Below are positions 7,791-16,524 of a stretch of 47,030 nucleotides of DNA, one piece after another. The DNA is from UBA2108 sp002713215 (lineage in GTDB: Bacteria; Bacteroidota; Bacteroidia; Flavobacteriales_G; Salibacteraceae): positions 1 to 47,030 of the forward strand of contig CALAPY010000085.1 in assembly GCA_937891015.1 (NCBI GenBank). The letters run 5' to 3'. Each line of letters starts with the position of its first letter. The first letter of the stretch is position 1. The notes under the pieces are model-generated. The model ran no database searches. It had not been told where the DNA came from and worked only from the letters and a program-made list of their open reading frames with translations. Position numbers and translations under genes: made by a program.

Positions 7791-9011
7791 ATGTTGTTGA
7801 AAATTGCATGGAGAAATGTTTGGCGAAACAAATCGAGAAGCGCTGTAGTAATGATGGCTATTGCCATTGGTATAACAGCTGCTATTTTTTTTGCCGCCTT
7901 TATGACCGGTATGGTCAATCAACAAATCGATAGAGGAATCAAAATTGAATCTTCTCACTTTCAGGTTTGCCATCCTGATTTTACGATGAATGAAGACCTT
8001 GGAATGCACCTTCAGGGAAGCGACGAAATAATTGAAACATTAAAAGCAGATCCCACTGTAAAATCAGTGACTTCCAGGGTTATTTCCAATGGTATGGCTT
8101 CTACTGCGAATAAGGCCATGGGCGTACGAATTTTGGGAATAGATCCAGACATTGAAAAACAAACTACGCAGCTATATACCAAACTGGATACAGGGACCTA
8201 TTTCGAAGGAAAATCCAGAACAGCTCCAATCTTGATAAGTCGCAAACAAGCCGAAGAACTCAAAGTCCGGTTAAAATCAAAAATTGTATTGAATATGCCT
8301 GATCTGGAGGGAAACGTCTCTTATGGTTTATTTCGGGTAGTAGGAATTTATCATTCCGGTAACGGAATCTATGATGGAAGTACTGTTTTTGTACGAAAAC
8401 AAGACCTTCAACCACTTGTAAATCTACCCGATGGGCAAGTTCATGAAGTAGCCGCGATGATCAATGATTTGGAGCAGCTGCCAATAATAATCGATGGATT
8501 GGAAAAGAAGTTTCCAGATTCAAAAATCAGGGATTGGGGAGACCTTTTGCCCACAATGAAAATGTATTCCGGTTTTATCGATCAGTTTAATTTCATTCTA
8601 CTCACTATAATTCTAATTGCCTTGATCTTTGGAATAATTAATACCATGCTTATGGTCATTATGGAAAGAACTCACGAAATTGGAATGTTGCGAGCGGTGG
8701 GAATGAGTAAGATGCGGGTGGCCAGTATGATTATTTTGGAGACCGTTTTCCTCTCCCTGGTTGGTGGTGTGTTGGGGTGTATTATGAGCTTTGTTATTGT
8801 AGCCTGGGTTGGCGATGTAGGAATCGACCTGTCCGATCAAATGAGTGGGGTAGAGGATTTGGGATGGAGCCCAATTATTTACCCGGAAGTAGAATTCAGT
8901 TTCTATTTTCAAATAACCATAGCGGTAATTGTTACGGCAATTATTGCCGCATATTTTCCAGCTAAACGAGCAATTAAGTTGAATCCCGCGACGGCAATTC
9001 GCGAAATGTAG
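7791..9011 (+). CDS. FtsX/MacB-type ABC transporter permease 3
   Basis: A 406-aa permease one base after the second. It opens with AWRNVWRNKSRSA, has one N-terminal helix, a periplasmic domain, and three C-terminal helices. It is clearly more distant from permeases 1 and 2: the FGQGYHG motif is missing, and the coupling loop reads MERTHEIGMLRAVGMSK, closer to the general MacB/FtsX pattern. It may work as a homodimer or pair with one of the others. Three permeases with one ATPase is unusual for a Lol-type transporter. Confidence 0.9.
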   Translation: MLLKIAWRNVWRNKSRSAVVMMAIAIGITAAIFFAAFMTGMVNQQIDRGIKIESSHFQVCHPDFTMNEDLGMHLQGSDEIIETLKADPTVKSVTSRVISNGMASTANKAMGVRILGIDPDIEKQTTQLYTKLDTGTYFEGKSRTAPILISRKQAEELKVRLKSKIVLNMPDLEGNVSYGLFRVVGIYHSGNGIYDGSTVFVRKQDLQPLVNLPDGQVHEVAAMINDLEQLPIIIDGLEKKFPDSKIRDWGDLLPTMKMYSGFIDQFNFILLTIILIALIFGIINTMLMVIMERTHEIGMLRAVGMSKMRVASMIILETVFLSLVGGVLGCIMSFVIVAWVGDVGIDLSDQMSGVEDLGWSPIIYPEVEFSFYFQITIAVIVTAIIAAYFPAKRAIKLNPATAIREM

Positions 9012-9031
9012 AATTTGAAAATCTCAAGAAA

Positions 9032-9715
9032 ATGGGAATTATTAAAATATCAGACTTAAAAAAGACGTATAACGAAACAACCATTCCGGTTCACGCTGTC
9101 AATGGGATTGATCTTGAATTTGAAGAAGGAGAGTTTGCTGCACTGGTTGGCCCTTCCGGATGTGGAAAGACAACTTTCCTAAACATGCTGGGAGGATTGG
9201 AACAGGCTACCGGAGGATCAGTGGAGATTGCCGGAACAGACTTATCAAACCTAAAGCCTGCCGAGTTAACGGAGTTTAGGCTTAAAAACATCGGTTTCGT
9301 TTTTCAGGCTTATAACCTGATTCCAGTGCTTAACGCTAAAGAGAACATTGAGTTTATCATGCAATTGCAAGGACACTCTGGTGTAGATAGCGAAGCCCGG
9401 GTAGATGAATTAATAGAGATTCTTGGAATTGCAGATCAAAAGCTAAAGCGCCCCAGTGAAATGAGTGGTGGGCAGCAGCAACGGGTTGCAGTAGCCCGGG
9501 CACTGGCATCTAAACCCAAGTTTGTATTGGCCGATGAGCCGACCGCAAACCTGGATAGTCATTCTACTGAAACGCTGCTCGACTTAATGAAGAAACTGAA
9601 CGAGAAGGAAAACACCACCTTCATTTTTGCAACCCACGATGAGCGGGTGATGCGAAAAGCCAGGAGAATCATTCACATGGAAGATGGTAAGGTGCTCAAA
9701 GACGAGCGGAAATAA
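9032..9715 (+). CDS. LolD/MacB-type ABC transporter ATP-binding protein
   Basis: A 227-aa ATPase with Walker A GPSGCGKTT at residues 40-48, signature MSGGQQQR near 143, Walker B FVLADEP near 163, and H-loop ATHDE near 199. Size and sequence fit the LolD/MacB/FtsE group that energises FtsX-type permeases from the cytoplasm. It is the only ATPase in the operon, so it presumably drives all three permeases. It lies 20 nt after permease 3 and 7 nt before the beta-barrel gene. Confidence 0.93.
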   Translation: MGIIKISDLKKTYNETTIPVHAVNGIDLEFEEGEFAALVGPSGCGKTTFLNMLGGLEQATGGSVEIAGTDLSNLKPAELTEFRLKNIGFVFQAYNLIPVLNAKENIEFIMQLQGHSGVDSEARVDELIEILGIADQKLKRPSEMSGGQQQRVAVARALASKPKFVLADEPTANLDSHSTETLLDLMKKLNEKENTTFIFATHDERVMRKARRIIHMEDGKVLKDERK

Positions 9716-9722
9716 CTAAATC

Positions 9723-10940
9723 GTGAAAGGCTGGGCTCTACACTCATTACTGATTGCTTTTACTATCGGAATAGGCTTGTGTTCATGGGCTCAGGCTCCA
9801 TCAGAAAAAAAGACCATTTGGAAAAACATGCAGCTGAATGGCTATGTCAAAAACCTGACCATAGTAGCCGTTCCACCCAACAGTAGCACTGCAACTTCCA
9901 GCCAATGGCTAACGGACAATCTTATTCATAATCGATTCAACTACAAGTGGTTCATCAATAAGAATTTCACATTTGAAGCGGCCATGAGAAACCGCTTGTT
10001 TTTTGGTGAAATCCATAAACTGAACTATACCCTAAATCCATTTTATGAAGAACAAATGGATAAGGATGTTAGCTGGTTGGACCTAACCACCGTTTGGGCT
10101 GCCGACACCTCGTACATGCTTCACACCACCTTCGATCGAATGAATTTTCAAGCAACATTTGGCAAGTTGGAAGTTAAACTAGGGAGGCAACGCGTCAACT
10201 GGGGAACCAGCCTGGTTTGGAATCCCAATGATATATTTAATGCCTATTCTTTATTTGATTTCGACTACGAAGAACGACCAGGAACAGATGCTGCTGCAAT
10301 AAAATATTACACCAGTTCTTCGGCAGAAGCAGAAATTGTTTTTGCCCCTTCTGATAGTATAGAAGGTACGACTTCTGCCATTAAATATAAATTCAATAAA
10401 AAAGGATACGATATTCAGGCCTTTGCGGGTTGGCAAAAGAGGTTTTGGGTAGTTGGCGGAGGCTGGGCTGGTGAAATAAAAGGCGCTGGTTTCCGTGGGG
10501 AATTAACTCAATTTGTGCCTGCCTATAGTTACATGGCCTTTAATCCACAATTGGTAGCAACTATTGACTTCGATTACACCTTTAAAAACTCCCTTAATCT
10601 GTCAGCTTCTTACTTATACAACAGCGAAGGGTTGGATACCAAAAATGGAAATTACGGTGCTTTCTTTGTAAACAGGGAATTGTCTGCACAGTTGCTGAGC
10701 CCAACCATGCACAGTATTTATGCAGGAGCAGGCTATCAATTTGCACCTATGTTTTATGGTAACTTCTTCTCCATTCTCAATCCTTCCGATTTGTCCTTTT
10801 TTGTTGGCCCTACTGCTATGATTACCGTGTCAAATAACTTTGAGGTGCTGCTAACCGCCCAATTCTTTTCGGGAACACCAAATACGGCTTACGGAGACTA
10901 CGGGTCTCAATACTATTTGAGGTTTAAGTGGAATTTTTAA
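9723..10940 (+). CDS. Outer-membrane beta-barrel protein (DUF1302/porin-like)
   Basis: A 405-aa exported protein, start codon GTG, seven bases after the ATPase stop; the GTG directly precedes a good signal peptide (LLIAFTIGIGLCSWAQA). The mature part alternates polar and aromatic residues, as in beta-barrels, and ends in YYLRFKWNF, a C-terminal Phe typical of outer-membrane barrels. The segment GRQRVNWGTSLVWNPNDIFN near residues 155-175 resembles the DUF1302/alginate-export-like group. Position after a LolA-like protein and a Lol-type ABC system suggests it is the outer-membrane end of the same path. The family assignment is moderate. Confidence 0.7.
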   Translation: MKGWALHSLLIAFTIGIGLCSWAQAPSEKKTIWKNMQLNGYVKNLTIVAVPPNSSTATSSQWLTDNLIHNRFNYKWFINKNFTFEAAMRNRLFFGEIHKLNYTLNPFYEEQMDKDVSWLDLTTVWAADTSYMLHTTFDRMNFQATFGKLEVKLGRQRVNWGTSLVWNPNDIFNAYSLFDFDYEERPGTDAAAIKYYTSSSAEAEIVFAPSDSIEGTTSAIKYKFNKKGYDIQAFAGWQKRFWVVGGGWAGEIKGAGFRGELTQFVPAYSYMAFNPQLVATIDFDYTFKNSLNLSASYLYNSEGLDTKNGNYGAFFVNRELSAQLLSPTMHSIYAGAGYQFAPMFYGNFFSILNPSDLSFFVGPTAMITVSNNFEVLLTAQFFSGTPNTAYGDYGSQYYLRFKWNF

Positions 10941-11017
10941 ATCGCATAACCTTCGTTAATAGTGATTGGTTCAATATAGTTACGTTTAATATTCATTTCA
11001 ACATCTTTCAATTTTAT

Positions 11018-11025
11018 TATGTTTG
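11018..11025 (+). promoter_or_regulatory. -7 promoter element upstream of the PBP gene
   Basis: TATGTTTG is an exact TAnnTTTG match, 17 nt before the ATG at 11042. It indicates that the penicillin-binding protein gene has its own promoter and is not part of the preceding transport operon. The 101-base gap from 10941 shows nothing else. Confidence 0.55.
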
Positions 11026-11041
11026 ATGCTACTGCTGAAAG

Positions 11042-13138
11042 ATGGCCCGAATCGGAAAATTATCCCTGAAAATCCTTCTTCTCTCTGGAATCATAATTGG
11101 GATTTTGATTCCATTGCTATGGAACGGTCACTTACTTCATGTTCCATCGCGAGAAACGATTAAAGGTTTTCGACTTCCTGAGGCGTCAGAGATATACACT
11201 TCAGACGGTGTTTTATTAGGAAAAATCTATTCCGAAAACAGAAAAATTATTTCCATAGAGGATATTCCTAATGATCTTATCAATTGCCTGATAGCAACTG
11301 AGGATAACAGATTCCATGAACATAACGGGGTCGATTGGATTGGTTTGATACGGGTAGGAATCAAAACAATATTGATGGGCGAACATACAGGAGGGGGAAG
11401 CACAATCACCCAACAACTGGTTAAGAACCGCCATCCAAGAGTTTCATACGAATATAATTTCCTCCCCTTTCATAAAATCAGAGAATGGATTACAGCAGTG
11501 AAGATGGAAAATATTTATTCCAAAGAACAGATTCTTGTGCACTATCTCAATACAGTACCGTTTGGACACAATACGTTTGGTGTACATACAGCAGCAAAAT
11601 ACTACTTCAATAAGTTACCATCTGAGTTACAAGTTCACGAAATGGCTGTTCTCATAGGAATGCTCAAGGGAACTACGCAATACGATCCTCAGAGAAATCC
11701 GAAGGGGTGCCTTACGAGGCGGAATTTAGTTCTTAAGAACATGCATCAACAGGGGCATTTGACAAATAAGCAATACAGAAATGCCATTGAAACTGAACTC
11801 TCATTGACACAGAATAGTTTTAAATTGACTTTTGGGTCCTATTTTCTTCAACATATCATTACCACCGTAAAAGAAATGTGTGGACCAAGTGGAGGTAAAT
11901 TAGGGTTATCCGTCGATCCCAATACGGATGGGCTAAAGATATATACTACTATAGATTCAAGGGTACAGTTGCATGCCGAAAGTGCTTTGTATAATCATAT
12001 GGATTCACTACAGTTACTTTTTAATGAGGAATGGTCGGAAGAAAGGTGGCGTGAGGAAAAGAGTACCCTTATTAAATTGCTTCAACTTAAAAAACATCCT
12101 GGGTATGAATCTGTAGGTGAAGCATTGGAAAGTAACAACTCCCTGACTATAGAGGAGGACTCAATGCTTAAAAAAATGAAAACCGATTTGACAAGCCTAA
12201 GAGCTGGATTTACCTGTATTAAAAACTCGGGAGAAGTGCTGGCCTGGGTAGGGGGTAGAGACTTTAGTTATTCTCAATACGATCATGTAAAAGGTACCAG
12301 ACAGGTTGGCTCCGTTTTTAAACCGATTGTTTATGTTACCGCAGTAGATCAGGGAGTTAACATTTGCAATTACTTCAAAAACGAAAAGATTTCCTATAGT
12401 CAATTTCACGATTGGCAGCCCAGAAATGCAAGTGATCGATATCAAGGAGCCTATACTATGAAAGGAGCATTGACCTGGTCGCTTAATGTGATTTCGGTAC
12501 AGGTGATGCTTCGCGCCGGACTGCGTGATGTTTTAAACGTTGCCAAACAGATGGGTATCAGAGCTGACTTGCCAGAGGTAGGAAGCATTTCACTGGGCAC
12601 TCCCGATATAAGCTTATACGATGTTGTAAATGCATACACCTGTTTTCCGAACGATGGTAAGCGAGTTCACACCAAATATCTTTCGAGAATTCAATTGCCT
12701 AATGGTAAAGTGATTTACAGTGATGAAACTCATAACGTAGAGGAGCTCTTTACAACCAACGTAGCTGCCACAATGACCAATATGATGGAATCCGTTGTAA
12801 ATAGAGGTACCGCCAGTGCATTACGAACGGAGTATGGGCTAGCCGGTCCTATTGCGGGTAAAACCGGGACAAGCCAGAATCAATCTGACGGTTGGTTTGT
12901 AGGTTACACACCTCAGGTTACCGCAGGAGCCTGGGTAGGAGCCGATAGCCCTGAAATTCATTTTAAATCACTCGAAGAAGGCGCCGGAAGTAAAACGGCG
13001 TTACCTATTTGGGCAGGGTTTGCCAAAGAACTCCAGAACGATCCGGAACTAGCATATCTTCTGGAAGGGGAATTCACTCAACCTTCAAGAAAGGCTATGA
13101 GATGTTTGAACCAGCCAATGTATCGGCCAAAGTTTTGA
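11042..13138 (+). CDS. Bifunctional penicillin-binding protein, class A (PBP1-like)
   Basis: A 698-aa peptidoglycan synthase with an N-terminal membrane anchor (residues 9-27). The glycosyltransferase domain shows ATEDNRFHEHNGVDW at 85-99 (catalytic Glu87) and GGGSTITQQLVKN at 117-129. The transpeptidase domain has SVFK at 424-427 (nucleophile Ser424), SLN at 480-482 and KTGT at 607-610. It polymerises glycan strands and cross-links peptides in the periplasm. All catalytic motifs are intact. Its length is slightly short for the class because little follows the transpeptidase domain. Confidence 0.93.
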   Translation: MARIGKLSLKILLLSGIIIGILIPLLWNGHLLHVPSRETIKGFRLPEASEIYTSDGVLLGKIYSENRKIISIEDIPNDLINCLIATEDNRFHEHNGVDWIGLIRVGIKTILMGEHTGGGSTITQQLVKNRHPRVSYEYNFLPFHKIREWITAVKMENIYSKEQILVHYLNTVPFGHNTFGVHTAAKYYFNKLPSELQVHEMAVLIGMLKGTTQYDPQRNPKGCLTRRNLVLKNMHQQGHLTNKQYRNAIETELSLTQNSFKLTFGSYFLQHIITTVKEMCGPSGGKLGLSVDPNTDGLKIYTTIDSRVQLHAESALYNHMDSLQLLFNEEWSEERWREEKSTLIKLLQLKKHPGYESVGEALESNNSLTIEEDSMLKKMKTDLTSLRAGFTCIKNSGEVLAWVGGRDFSYSQYDHVKGTRQVGSVFKPIVYVTAVDQGVNICNYFKNEKISYSQFHDWQPRNASDRYQGAYTMKGALTWSLNVISVQVMLRAGLRDVLNVAKQMGIRADLPEVGSISLGTPDISLYDVVNAYTCFPNDGKRVHTKYLSRIQLPNGKVIYSDETHNVEELFTTNVAATMTNMMESVVNRGTASALRTEYGLAGPIAGKTGTSQNQSDGWFVGYTPQVTAGAWVGADSPEIHFKSLEEGAGSKTALPIWAGFAKELQNDPELAYLLEGEFTQPSRKAMRCLNQPMYRPKF

Positions 13139-13180
13139 AAAAAGAAGTTGATTTAAATAACAGCTGGAAAGTAAATATTT

Positions 13181-15451
13181 CTAATTCGCAATTAAACTCG
13201 CTTGCACCATTCTGATTTCTCCAAAAGAATATTTGCCTTTAAAGGCAGCATAGATTTCTTTGATTCCTTTCTTGGACTTGGAAAGGGAAAGTGAGATTAC
13301 GTCAACCGTGTCTTTTGCTAGAAGTTGATCTATAGAAACCTTCTTTTCTTGAATTCCTCGTACCGCATGGCCTTCAATGGTAGAAACTGCCATGTCGCGA
13401 GTCTTTGCAATTTCTTTGAGACTCTTGCCTTCTTTAATCATGGAGTAGGTAACCCGATAAGTTTCTCCTTTTTCTTTCTTGGGGCCAGTGGATTTCTTTT
13501 TCCTTTTTCTGCCGCTCTTTTTGGAAGCTAAATCAGGATTCTTCTCTGCAAGATCACGGGCTTTCTCAAGGTAGGATTGTCTGCTTTTAATCCGGTGAAT
13601 GGTGTTAGGGTTCGACTTGTCAATTTCTCTTCCAGCCAATACACAGTCGGTTACATAAGCAGCTTTTTCAATTTCAGCAATGGTCTTAACCAGCAATTGA
13701 TCAATTTCTTCCAATCCATTTCGGTAGGTTTTGGTTCTGGTAAGTTGTTCCACCTCGGCCAAATGATGAAGCAGCTGCTTTTGAACTTCTTCCAGGAAAT
13801 TGAGGTAGTAGTCACTCCCTTTCTGAAGCCGTTCCTGCAAGTTTTTGTGATCGTTTTGATTCAACAATCGAAGCAATTGGTTTTTGAATTTTTCTGTAGT
13901 TATTTTTTGCATTTGGAAATTGGACCGAATACTGGGAATGGCCATTCGCATACCCTCCAATTCAAATTCCAGCGAAGATTTTTTATCGCGACCGAGGTAG
14001 TCCAATAATTTTTCAATCGGAGTGAAATCAAATGTAACAGCTAATAGTCGTTGCAGAAATTGAATCTGGTGGTTGGCTAACAATTGAGGTAATTGCTCCT
14101 TTTTGTATTGACTTCCAATGTACGTCAACACATTGACGTCATTGCTCAACGAATGCGTATTAATCTTAGTTCTTAACATTAAACCGTCGAGGCTTCGCAA
14201 TCGGCTCAAGGCGACATAAACCTGTCCAGAAGCAAATGCCTGCCCTACGTCAATAATGGCCTTGTCAAAGGTCAGGCCCTGACTCTTATGGACTGTAACG
14301 GCCCAGGCTAATTTTATGGGATATTGACGGAAGGTACCAATGACCTCCTCTTCCAGGTCTTTGGAGGTTTCGTTGACCGTGTATTTCTTGTTTTCCCATT
14401 CTTCACGACGAAGCTCATATTCTTCGTCTTCGCCATTCATAATTACTGTTATGTCTCCATGAGCCAATGAGGTTACTTTGGCAATTTTTCCGTTAAAAAA
14501 CCGTGCGTCTCCACTCGTATCGTTTTTAATAAACATGATTTGAGCCCCCACTTTAAGTTCCAGGCTTTCTGCCACGGGAAACAAGTGTTCGGGAAAGTCA
14601 CCGTCTGGTTCAGCTTCGAAAAACTGTGACTTGCCTTCCAGGTCATCCAGTTTTTTTCGGTTGATGTTGTCCGCCTTATAGTTGTGCGTTGTAAGGGTTA
14701 TTACCCCTTCGTGATTATCAATTTCAGCTTCTGTTTTGTAGTGTCGATTCAACTCGTCAATGTCTGCCTGGGTAGCTTCATTATTCCTCAAATTATTGAG
14801 AATGGAAATAAACGAATTGTCTTCCTGCCTAAAGATTTTATCCAGTTCGATGTAGGTGGGTTTGTCTTCCCGGAGTGCATGCGCCTCAAAAAAGTGCATA
14901 CTTGGGTAGTAGTTCTTAAGCACTCCCCATTCCCGATCCTGAACTATGGGGGGAAGTTGAAACAGATCACCAATAAACAGCACCTGTGCTCCCCCGAAAC
15001 TGCGATTGAAATTCCCTTTTACACTTCGCATACGATAATCAATGGCATCCAGAATATCGGCCCGAAGCATACTTACCTCATCAATAATTAATAAGTCCGC
15101 TGCACGTAATACTTGCTTTCGAATGCTGTTCAATGGATGTTTTCTGGCCAATGTATGTTGGGTATAAAACCGGGCATCCTGTCCAAAGCTTCCAGCTGGA
15201 GATCGGTCGGGAATAAAAGTACCAAAGGGAAATAGAAACTGAGAGTGAATGGTTACTCCCTGGGCATTTAATGCGGCAATGCCTGTCGGTGCTACAATCA
15301 CAAAACTTTTGTGGGTTTTGTTGGCCAGGTTTCTTAAGAAAGTTGTTTTTCCGGTACCTGCTTTTCCAGTCAGAAAAATATGACTGGAAGTGTTGTTGAC
15401 GAACCTGGCTGTTAGTTCAATTAAATCAAGTTCTGTTGAGGTCGAATCCAT
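13181..15451 (-). CDS. PIF1-like helicase with C-terminal helix-turn-helix region
   Basis: About 756 aa, superfamily 1B. Walker A is GKAGTGKTT (residues 29-37), Walker B IIDEVSML (about 122-129). Later motifs include FIGDLFQLPP and, near residue 410, VHKSQGLTF with YVALSRLRSLDGL, typical of PIF1/RecD-like helicases. After a long helical region and a basic KKSGRKRKKK linker comes a domain with EGKSLKEIAKTRDMAVSTIE, a helix-turn-helix of the type found behind RecQ-like helicases. I chose ATG 15451; an upstream TTG at 15478 would add nine residues. The protein should unwind DNA, perhaps at G-quadruplexes or stalled forks. Convergent with the PBP gene. Confidence 0.9.
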   Translation of the reverse strand: MDSTSTELDLIELTARFVNNTSSHIFLTGKAGTGKTTFLRNLANKTHKSFVIVAPTGIAALNAQGVTIHSQFLFPFGTFIPDRSPAGSFGQDARFYTQHTLARKHPLNSIRKQVLRAADLLIIDEVSMLRADILDAIDYRMRSVKGNFNRSFGGAQVLFIGDLFQLPPIVQDREWGVLKNYYPSMHFFEAHALREDKPTYIELDKIFRQEDNSFISILNNLRNNEATQADIDELNRHYKTEAEIDNHEGVITLTTHNYKADNINRKKLDDLEGKSQFFEAEPDGDFPEHLFPVAESLELKVGAQIMFIKNDTSGDARFFNGKIAKVTSLAHGDITVIMNGEDEEYELRREEWENKKYTVNETSKDLEEEVIGTFRQYPIKLAWAVTVHKSQGLTFDKAIIDVGQAFASGQVYVALSRLRSLDGLMLRTKINTHSLSNDVNVLTYIGSQYKKEQLPQLLANHQIQFLQRLLAVTFDFTPIEKLLDYLGRDKKSSLEFELEGMRMAIPSIRSNFQMQKITTEKFKNQLLRLLNQNDHKNLQERLQKGSDYYLNFLEEVQKQLLHHLAEVEQLTRTKTYRNGLEEIDQLLVKTIAEIEKAAYVTDCVLAGREIDKSNPNTIHRIKSRQSYLEKARDLAEKNPDLASKKSGRKRKKKSTGPKKEKGETYRVTYSMIKEGKSLKEIAKTRDMAVSTIEGHAVRGIQEKKVSIDQLLAKDTVDVISLSLSKSKKGIKEIYAAFKGKYSFGEIRMVQASLIAN

Positions 15452-15565
15452 ATTTCGAAAGTAGGGAATTACCTTCAATCACTTCAAGGTTCATATTCGC
15501 CAATTGACTAAAAATTTATGGTGTCGCAGAATATTGTAGGTTAAAAACTACCACATAAAAAGACC

Positions 15566-15672
15566 GTCATTCCTACGTCCGCGTGTTGCTGAAGCTTTTG
15601 CGGAAGCATAAAGCAGGAATCTCAAAAATAATGTTCGAGATTCCTGTTTCCGCTTCGTTACAAAGTAATGAC
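15566..15672. repeat. REP-like palindromic intergenic element
   Basis: The element begins GTCATTCC and ends AATGAC, so its outermost bases are complementary. Inside, CAGGAATCTC (15614-15623) and GAGATTCCTG (15637-15646) form a perfect 10-bp stem around a 13-base loop. The GTCATTCC ... GGAATCTC wording recalls dispersed palindromic repeats seen in many bacterial genomes. Only one copy is in this window, so repeat status is inferred. Confidence 0.5.
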
Positions 15673-15753
15673 GACTATTTCTGCATTATTCTACAATGGC
15701 ACTTAAAAATTCTATTTTTAGTCGAGCAAAAAAATCTTGTTTTAGAGCTGATT

Positions 15754-16503
15754 ATGGAATTGGAAAATCGAGGTAAATGTTTGAATTGTGGTTTTGAACC
15801 AACCGGAGATTTTTGTGCTTCGTGCGGTCAGAGTTCAACTGTATCTAGGATTACCATAAAAGAAACCTGGGACCATTTTCTAAGCTCTGCGTTCTCGTTT
15901 GAAGGGCCATTGCTCTATACCATTAAGCAGCTTATTCTATCACCAGGAGCCGTGTTTAGGGAATTTGTTGGTGGCAGAAGGAAGCAATATTACAAACCGG
16001 TAGCTTTTTTCATCTTAACCTCCGCATTGTATATAATCGTTCGTGCAATTATTGGATTTAACCCGTTGGAGGGAGCCATAGATCCTAAGATTGACCAAAG
16101 TACTAACGAAGTCATGCGGAATATAGGAGTTGCCTCCCGTTTTATGGTCGACAACATCAACAATATCATGTTCTTTTTGGTTTTTTCACTGGCATTGGTG
16201 TTTAAAATGTTTTACAGCAAAAGGTATAACCTGGCCGAATATGCTTCAATGGGTTTTTACATTACCGGTATTTATATTCAGGTGGGTATTTTATTCATGC
16301 TGTTTTCTCAGTTTGTATTTCGAATAAACAACGGCTATCAGCTTATTTTCCTGATATTTTATGTTATTTATTGTACACGTTCTTTAATCGCAGAAAGCTC
16401 GTTTTTGTCTTACCTCAAATACGTATTAATAGCCTTGTTCGGAATTCTACTGTATATGATTTTTGGTTTCGGGTTTTCCTATTTATGGGTTTCGGTTTTT
16501 TAA
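15754..16503 (+). CDS. DUF3667-type membrane protein with zinc ribbon
   Basis: About 249 aa. It opens with a four-cysteine zinc ribbon, CLNCGFEPTGDFCASCGQ at residues 9-26 (Cys 9, 12, 20, 23), followed by four or five membrane helices. This layout matches the DUF3667 family of Bacteroidota, whose function is unknown. The frame is open further upstream to 15583, but that part runs through the palindromic element and does not look like protein, so the ATG at 15754 in front of MELENRGKC is preferred. Confidence 0.8.
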   Translation: MELENRGKCLNCGFEPTGDFCASCGQSSTVSRITIKETWDHFLSSAFSFEGPLLYTIKQLILSPGAVFREFVGGRRKQYYKPVAFFILTSALYIIVRAIIGFNPLEGAIDPKIDQSTNEVMRNIGVASRFMVDNINNIMFFLVFSLALVFKMFYSKRYNLAEYASMGFYITGIYIQVGILFMLFSQFVFRINNGYQLIFLIFYVIYCTRSLIAESSFLSYLKYVLIALFGILLYMIFGFGFSYLWVSVF

Positions 16504-16524
16504 AAATGAACCAATTTTAATATA

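Noticed and set aside
13577..14008. A 143-codon open frame on the plus strand
   Set aside because: It lies opposite the helical part of the PIF1-like helicase, has no recognisable domain and is best explained by the codon pattern of the real gene.
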